From contig JBCCHB010000180.1 of NCBI GenBank assembly GCA_039028975.1, forward strand, positions 1 to 31,924: DNA of 31,924 nt. The letters run 5' to 3'. Below the pieces are notes generated by a model. That model searched no databases. It was not told where the DNA came from and saw only the letters and a list, made by a program, of their open reading frames with translations. Positions 30,801 through 31,924 of the stretch are shown here, one piece after another. Position numbers and translations under genes: made by a program. Within the stretch, counting starts at the first letter, position 1. Each line of letters begins with the position of its first letter. The DNA comes from JAHBNG01 sp039028975 (GTDB lineage Bacteria; Chloroflexota; Anaerolineae; Caldilineales; Caldilineaceae).

Positions 30801-31924
30801 TTGGTCATATACTCAGCAAAAGTCAATGGGTTTGCATAGGTATCTACTGTTAAAAGATGTAGGCTTCCACCAAAACATAATACAGAAAAGAACTCCCAAA
30901 CAGAGACATCAAATCCAAAGGGACAGACGGAAGTGCCGATTCGTTCTCTTTGTGCTGGAGCAATTTTTTCAAATCCATTTAGCATTGATACGACATTGGT
31001 GTGTGATGCCATTACGCCTTTGGGCTGTCCTGTGGACCCAGATGTATAAATGACATAGGCAAGGTCATTTGGGGATGTTTGCGTTTGGGGATTACTGGTA
31101 GATTGATCTGCTATACTGCGGTCGTTTTCAAACGGAGCTGAGTATAGTTGTTCAATCATCGTATCAACCGCAAGCACATGAACCGGTTGAACAGCGTTAC
31201 CTTGTGCATCGACATCATCTGTAAACTTTGCCAACGACAGATATGATTGCGTCAGCAAAATCGGTGCTGCACTATCGTTCAGCATATGGCGAATCCGCTC
31301 TTCAGGATAGGTTGGATCAATTGGTACATAAGCCGCCCCTGCCTTGAGGACGGCCAGCAAACTGGCCATCATCTCAATCGACCGTTCCATGGCTACTGCT
31401 ACCAGTGTATCAGCTTGCACACCCAACTCAATCAGGTGGTGCGCGAGTTGGTTGGCGCGGGCATTCAGTTCTGAATAGGTTAGGCGGGTTTGTAGGCTTG
31501 CAGGTTGCAGGTCATCAGACGCGTCACTTGCAGACTTGCTACTTGCCACTTGCTCACCTGCCTCAAAGACAAGTGCAATAGCATCGGGGGTGCGTTCCAC
31601 CTGCTGCTCAAATAGAGCATGGATGGTCTGTGGTTCGCCAAAGTCAACGGCGGTGTCATTCCATTCATGGACGATCTGGTGGTACTCAGCCTCAGTGAGT
31701 AGGGGCAGTTGGCAAATGGGTTGCGCTGCGCCCAGAGGGCTCCCGGCAACGATTCCTTCAAGCAAGACCGTAAAATGACCGATCATGCGTTTGATAGTTG
31801 CCTTATCAAACAGGTCAGCGTTGTACTTCAGAAAACCCACCATACCCGCATCCGTTTGCCACATGTCCAGATTCAGGAAGGTTTGGGCCGCTTGTTGACA
31901 TATCTCGAATGGTTCCAAGCCTAA
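18869..31924 (-). CDS. Non-ribosomal peptide synthetase, at least four modules with thioesterase (5' end outside window)
   Basis: An uninterrupted frame of about 4,350 residues runs off the right edge; the apparent TTG start at 31918 is only where the window ends, since the reading frame continues and the protein begins in mid-domain. Order: end of a condensation domain, A1-PCP, C-A2-PCP, C-A3-PCP, C-A4-PCP, type I thioesterase. All three complete C domains keep HHIISDG, all four A domains keep the TSG(S/T)TG-PKG loop, and each PCP keeps LGGHSLL with its phosphopantetheine serine. No epimerisation, methylation or reduction domain was seen, so the visible part predicts L residues and hydrolytic or cyclising release. 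Several loops carry repeat-derived insertions. No MbtH, phosphopantetheinyl transferase, transporter or tailoring gene is within the window; others would lie to the right. Confidence 0.97.
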   Translation of the reverse strand, partial: LGLEPFEICQQAAQTFLNLDMWQTDAGMVGFLKYNADLFDKATIKRMIGHFTVLLEGIVAGSPLGAAQPICQLPLLTEAEYHQIVHEWNDTAVDFGEPQTIHALFEQQVERTPDAIALVFEAGEQVASSKSASDASDDLQPASLQTRLTYSELNARANQLAHHLIELGVQADTLVAVAMERSIEMMASLLAVLKAGAAYVPIDPTYPEERIRHMLNDSAAPILLTQSYLSLAKFTDDVDAQGNAVQPVHVLAVDTMIEQLYSAPFENDRSIADQSTSNPQTQTSPNDLAYVIYTSGSTGQPKGVMASHTNVVSMLNGFEKIAPAQRERIGTSVCPFGFDVSVWEFFSVLCFGGSLHLLTVDTYANPLTFAEYMTNHQVTSSYIPPALLLDIVDTYEQQNLAFPLERLLVGVEPITEGLLQRFRNLSEGLYIINGYGPTESTICATFFNFSQQTKSDQRTPIGKPVANYKIFLFNKHQQPIPVGVAGELCIGGIGVTRGYLNRPELTAERFISHPEFGRLYKTGDLCRWLPDGNIEYIGRTDFQVKIRGFRIELGEIEHALLAQEGVREAVVLAREENDDKRLVAYVVQAAGEQVASKQVRTGASSIDLQTCKPATCNLQPATLRQALAQQLPDYMIPSAFVFLKAMPLTPNGKLDRLALPAPDYTDTQSELVAPRTEIESQVAAIWQEVLGFDQASPEHRRRIGVYDNFFALGGHSLLATQVISRVHSQLNLDIPLKSLYEVSQLEDFAQLISQAQESTDKPIVRISREQPLPLSFAQQRLWFLNQLEPDSAFYNIPIQLWLTGQVDVAALETSFRYLIERHESLRTIFGPLYSSPLTKGENSSYLDQGRSEVVNHDGEANQFIHPPSWAAQFTMPITPVADEGEAHQLAQMEATTPFNLSTGPLLRVQLFQIADDDFLLVLNMHHIISDGWSMGVLMQELAHAYRAYSTNQQTTLPDLPIQYTDFALWQRDYLSGKKLEPQLAYWQEQLIDSPALLELPTDRPRPPAQSYRGAHYTFELSVDLTTNLNRLAQSHEATLFMVMLAAFNVLLARYSGQEDIVVGSPIANRDRSEVEGLIGFFVNTLVLRTQIENNLPFTELLAQVRQTTLDAYQHHDLPFEQLVDELDLARTLSYTPLFQVMLVLQNAEMAEFDLPDLTVTMQSAEFPFAKFDLTLFLVELNKSIRATLEYNTDLFDEATIARMASHFTVLLESIVSQPELPIHRLPMLSDAEYQQIAHEWNNTFVDFGEPQTIHALFEQQVERTPDAVALVFGNEQLTYAELNARANQLAHYLYQAGVQPETPVGICLNRSMDLIIATLAIIKAGGAYVPLDVTYPLSRLAFMIQDTEMKCVLTESALAASLPVDVQTIDINTLVVEKYPERNIDAHTTPENLLYIMYTSGSTGQPKGIEILHRNVQRLVKGANFAQLDATQTFLQLASPSFDAATLEIWGSLCNGAKLVLYPDSLIDPQRIGSLIQNHQITTLWLTAGLFHQMVDHNPNGLKGIKQLLAGGDVLSASHIQRLLASNHRELTIINGYGPTENTTFTTTYPISDHKLPISSVPIGTPINNTQVYLLSDYLQLVPVGVPGELYAGGLGVARGYRNRPDLTAERFIDHPEFGRLYKTGDLCRWLPAPDGDGFSGASIEFLGRTDFQVKIRGFRIELGEIEHALLAQEGVREAVVLAREENDDKRLVAYVVQSGKVAKWQGEEADPATLQPCNPATLRQSLAQQLPDYMIPSAFVFLDAMPLTPNGKLDRGALPRLSSGHEHVDTQTEFLAARNEIETVVAAIWQEVLQVERVGVYDNFFALGGHSLLATQVISRVRSQLNLDIPLKSLFEASQLGDFAEIVGQAQESMDNLIVRVSRDQPLPLSFGQQRLWFLDQLEPGSASYNMPAMIRLTGQLDVAALEASFRYLIERHESLRTIFGTKEDEGEPIQIIHPPSWAAQFILTTISVASEEEAAQLAQQEAMTPFSLSSGPLLRVRLFQITDGVTVAGSCPKSTCSPISTEQRFLLVLNMHHIISDGWSIGILMQELSEAYGAYATQQQPILPDLPIQYADFAVWQQQWITTTYLKPQLAYWKAQLGGELPTLDLPLDFPRPRQQTFTGGIYRLTLSQELSESLHALCRTDEVTLFMTLLAAFNLLLARLSGQDDILIGTPMAGRNATEVEGLIGLFLNTLVLRTDLSGNPSFTTLLEQIKQTTLDAHRNQDVPFEKLVEELHPERDLSRSPIFQVLFNMMPTEQPIEWPDVQIDYYELPDAQSKFDLTLYVQDDEKGIEIIAVYNRQLFMPERIEMMVGQYQHLLTQISQDATEPLHTYSLVTPIMQTMLPDLRQPIPEPSYDLVPIMIADWVTQAPQQRAIVQGDETWTYQEMMAFAQWAAQMLHEQSLCKGEVVAIWSENRPQLIPSILGVLLNGNVFLLLDPKLPRQRWQTMLEASQANTCIFIGKNTDEDTLVWLHEQCHTVLRVETSTKTPPIVGHESEHIYASTSLRPDDSAYIFFTSGTTGTPKGIRGTHKALAHFLHWQRKTFAVQPSDRVAQLTSLSFDVVLRTIFLPLVSGATLVLPETSDLILSADEVPSWLDAKKITIIHTVPSLAKAWLANHNQRATLKTLKWLFFAGEPLTRQLVKQWRETFPSNSEIVNLYGPTETTLAKCFYQVPQDMSPGIQSIGRPQPETHVVVMNQGRICGVGEVGEIVIRTPFRTQGYINGEHTFSPNPFTDIPDDLVYYTGDSGRIRPDGLIDILGRLDRQVKIRGVRIELSEIESALLELGQVNEVVVVVHRNGEDDKRLVAYIVQGDEANGKQHSTISAPRHLIDPSQLRQALAQQLPDYMLPSAFVFMEAIPLTPNGKLDRRALPQVPSGRECMDAQSEFVAPRNEVERAVAAIWQEVLGFDQASPEPVPTLRVPSSTARRIGIYDNFFTLGGHSLLATQVISRVRGQLNLEIPLKSLFEAPGLEDFAQILSQAQERTEQRIIPRLEAASPWVRRDQPLPLSFAQQRLWFLDQLEPDNAFYNIPIVLRLTGQLNVAALEASFRYLIERHESLRTVFRTAENDGEAIQIIRPPAWAAKFALTVRPVTDNQEAQRLAQLEATTPFTLSEGPLLRVQLLQIMGGDASFLRAQWAPAQDVAGPEQHYLLVLNMHHIISDGWSIGVLVRELTHAYRAYTTGHQPTLPDLPIQYADFALWQRDHLSGERLEAQLDYWRTQLTGTPALLELPTTPGGHPSRPPIMSYRGAHHTFELDADLTTKLNQLAQSHEATLFMVLMAAFNVLLARYTREEDIVVGSPIANRNHAEIESLIGFFVNTLVLRTRLEDNLSFTELLAQVRQTTLNAYEHQDLPFEQLVDALNLERTLSYSPLFQVMLVLQNAERGKFELPGLTATIQSADFPFTKFDLTLNLMERGNEDGAGLSGVFTYATDLFDQNTIIRMANHFTVLLEGIVDGSPLGAEQYVYQLPMLTSAEYHQVVHEWNNTEADIGKSLPIHTLVEQQVAHTPDAVALIFENQRMTYRELNDKANTLAMYLLDQDTGNGSTVPLIMDRCFEVVIAMLAVMKSGAAFVPLSIEWPTDRLQHILTKLQSQFVLTTTIDAHRLAGLDITFILVDEPRDLSKPALNPNQEVDLGMPIYVIYTSGSTGVPKGAINLHKGISNRFLWMTETFGRESAASVLQTTSHIYDSAVWQFFWPLTQGGKSILPSKESILDANRLSNLIGQHQVTLTDFVPSVFNIIVSQLEKDSSAREQWQSLRTLIVGAEEIKAGPVHIFRHHFPSVRLFNLYGPTEASIGCIAYEIKTLDERKIPIGKPIANVNALILDSQMNPVPIGVPGELYLGGICLGLGYIHDEQQTQAVFVDNPFPEIPSHKLYKTGDLATYLSDGNIEFLGRTDRQVKIRGFRIELGEIESMLRTRNDVHEVAVIVREDSSGDKRLIAYIVSHTPCDAESLRQYLAKHVPNYMIPSSFVMLDKMPLAPSGKLNQNALPEPTYTEQLTKHVPPETLDETRLVLVWQEVLDVRPIGVEDNFFELGGHSLLATRLVQRMGQTLQRDISLQQVFKSPTIRSLLQGLNRPQTTTNSFIPLRTNRNPDASNPLFLIHAVSGVAFPFLTLLPYLASDQAVYALQARGIYDDLPPFDSLEALATAAIQEMKSTQPDGPYAIAGWSFGGMVAFEMACQLTQQGEAVSFLGVIDAYPRTDNQASVLEGPTTPEELQAFCYLLGDILSVDYHCLDNDLFDRAARQNAPVDWLLEQMSEQGISPAMDPTIVKRIWTTTKHNSQLMQSYQPQPYDGTIILFCAEESAPEDGPQRWQALTPQFVETIWASGEHTTMLNAEHVERLGQALAARLEGVSQQSVSCNGAR
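18890..19720 (-). other. NRPS type I thioesterase domain
   Basis: Terminal alpha/beta-hydrolase: NPLFLIHAVSGVAFPF opens the domain, GWSFGGMVAFEM (19436-19471) holds the nucleophile serine, GVIDAYPR gives the usual acid and SGEHTTML the histidine. It releases the peptide from PCP4 by hydrolysis or cyclisation, which cannot be told apart from sequence. Being at the C-terminus it marks the end of the assembly line. Confidence 0.9.
19740..22990 (-). other. NRPS module 4: C, A4, PCP4
   Basis: The C domain has LNMHHIISDGW at 22470-22504 with a 20-residue insertion before it. A4 has YTSGSTGVPKG (21010-21044), HIYDSAVWQFF, TLTDFVPSVF, IVGAEEIK and NLYGPTEASIG; by-eye pocket residues D, S, W, D, I, G, L, I, G, K. 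The acid at position 278 might favour a basic side chain, but this is a guess. A4 motif A10 is PSGKLNQNALP, with the catalytic lysine kept. PCP4 LGGHSLLATRLV is near 19841-19870. Confidence 0.75.
23030..26345 (-). other. NRPS module 3: C, A3 (divergent), PCP3
   Basis: The C domain has LNMHHIISDGW at about 25847-25885 and an insertion just before it. Its remainder (LDLPLDFPRPRQQTFTGG, GTPMAGRNATEVEGLIGLFLNT) differs from that of the C domains in modules 2 and 4. A3 is divergent: FFTSGTTGTPKG (24398-24428), SLSFDVVLRTIFLPL in place of the usual FDxSVWE, and HTVPSLAKAWL. By-eye pocket residues D, V, R, H, F, A, L, L, A, K; no assignment. The PCP3 serine is near 23136-23160. Confidence 0.75.
26758..26834. 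repeat. Composite tandem repeat in A2 C-terminal linker
   Basis: On the + strand four copies of GGTTGCAG(G) are followed by a short spacer and three copies of CCACTTTG. It encodes the linker between LVAYVVQ and LRQSLAQQLPDYM, a surface hinge of the A domain, in frame. It shares layout with the repeats at 30060-30161 and 31486-31562. Confidence 0.85.
29379..29418. repeat. Hairpin insertion inside the C domain of module 2
   Basis: CCCTGATCAAGG (29379-29390) and CCTTGGTCAGGG (29407-29418) are complementary over 12 bp with one mismatch. A second short pair CTCTCCC/GGGAGAG (29402-29423) overlaps it. The region encodes PLYSSPLTKGENSSYLDQGR, about 22 extra residues that the C domains of modules 3 and 4 lack at the same place. 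Confidence 0.7.
30060..30161. repeat. Composite tandem repeat in A1 C-terminal linker
   Basis: Copies of TTGCAGG (about six, some with an extra T) are followed by a core with GGACGCGCC and then by CTTGC/CTTACTTGCCACTTGC units ending CACCTGCC. It stays in frame, adding about 30 residues rich in Gln, Thr, Ala and Cys between LVAYVVQ and LRQALAQQLPDYM. The last 21 bp of the CTTGCC block are identical to those of the copy at 31486-31562. Confidence 0.88.
31111..31147. repeat. 37-bp palindromic repeat, copy 2 (in frame inside the NRPS)
   Basis: CTATACTGCGG at one end and AGTATAG at the other form perfect 7-bp inverted termini; the centre is GTTTTCAAAC. On the minus strand it encodes LYSAPFENDRSI in A1, between the VLAVDTMIEQ stretch and the TSGSTG loop. 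It matches the non-coding copy before ileS at 32 of 37 positions. Confidence 0.85.
31486..31562. repeat. Composite tandem repeat in A1 N-terminal loop
   Basis: TTGCAGGTTGCAGG, a core with CAGACGCGTC, and CTTGC(TA)CTTGCCACTTGC ending CACCTGCC: the same layout and orientation as the copy 1.4 kb away. It encodes about 25 residues (GEQVASSKSASDASDDLQPA) between ALVFE and LTYSELN, where A2 has only three residues. Confidence 0.88.

Larger units (their letters stand above)
29690..31924 (-). other. NRPS module 1: end of C domain, A1, PCP1
   Basis: The C-terminal 70 residues of a condensation domain precede A1 (LPLLTEAEYHQIVHEWNDT junction near 31654-31710). A1 core motif A3 reads YVIYTSGSTGQPKG at about 31017-31060. 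Aligned by eye to GrsA, the pocket residues are D, V, W, Y, V, V, G, I, C, K: Asp235 suggests an alpha-amino acid, but I do not recognise the code. LLVGVEPITEG is unusual at the 299-301 region. The A1 domain holds two composite-repeat insertions and the 37-bp palindrome. PCP1 LGGHSLLATQV lies near 29759-29792. Confidence 0.8.

Noticed and set aside
18882..31778. Many open frames on the + strand opposite the NRPS
   Set aside because: They are short, lack ribosome-binding sites and domain signatures, and the minus-strand frame is a continuous, motif-rich NRPS.
31916..31918. TTG at 31918 as the true start of the NRPS
   Set aside because: The frame is open beyond it to the window edge, and the protein would begin inside a condensation domain.

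Overview
The window reads as a chromosomal segment of a bacterium of roughly 50% G+C, most likely a filamentous or otherwise complex member of the Chloroflexota. This placement is inference: it rests on a eukaryote-like (type 2) isoleucyl-tRNA synthetase, a T-box leader, a Uma2-family nuclease, a replication-relaxation protein, a TPR hybrid histidine kinase and a very large NRPS. No rRNA or tRNA gene was seen to confirm it.

Left part (1-3.7 kb) is accessory and scarred. The 3' end of an IS5-type transposase runs in from the left edge and its terminus appears to have cut off the end of a convergent replication-relaxation gene. After a gene-free stretch with several hairpins come a GH29 alpha-L-fucosidase and a decayed tandem copy of its C-terminus.

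Middle part (4-18.6 kb) is mostly housekeeping, all on the + strand: a soluble TPR hybrid histidine kinase, a YfcE-like phosphoesterase, a D-2-hydroxyacid dehydrogenase-like protein, FdhD, RimO, a Uma2 nuclease, and then a probable operon driven by a consensus-like promoter and a clear T-box leader: GNAT acetyltransferase, AlaX-type alanyl-tRNA editing protein, a RAYT-like protein lacking its catalytic tyrosine, a SAM methyltransferase and ileS. The T-box features (UGGU bulge, ATC in the specifier loop) fit tRNA-Ile, so the likely regulatory target is ileS, with four genes lying between leader and synthetase. Two short tandem-repeat arrays flank fdhD.

Right part (18.9 kb to the right edge) is one uninterrupted minus-strand NRPS gene, open at the window edge: (C)-A-PCP, three C-A-PCP modules and a terminal type I thioesterase, so at least a tetrapeptide is assembled and released. 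One A domain carries a valine-like code; the others are not assigned. A large inverted repeat separates it from the convergent ileS.

The most unusual theme is repeat DNA inside coding sequence. A 37-bp palindrome occurs both in front of ileS and in frame inside the NRPS; two or three copies of a composite repeat, a hairpin-forming insert and short GC palindromes lie in interdomain loops of the NRPS. Together with the RAYT-like gene in the ileS operon, this suggests palindromic elements that were mobile in this genome and tolerated inside proteins. That link is inference.
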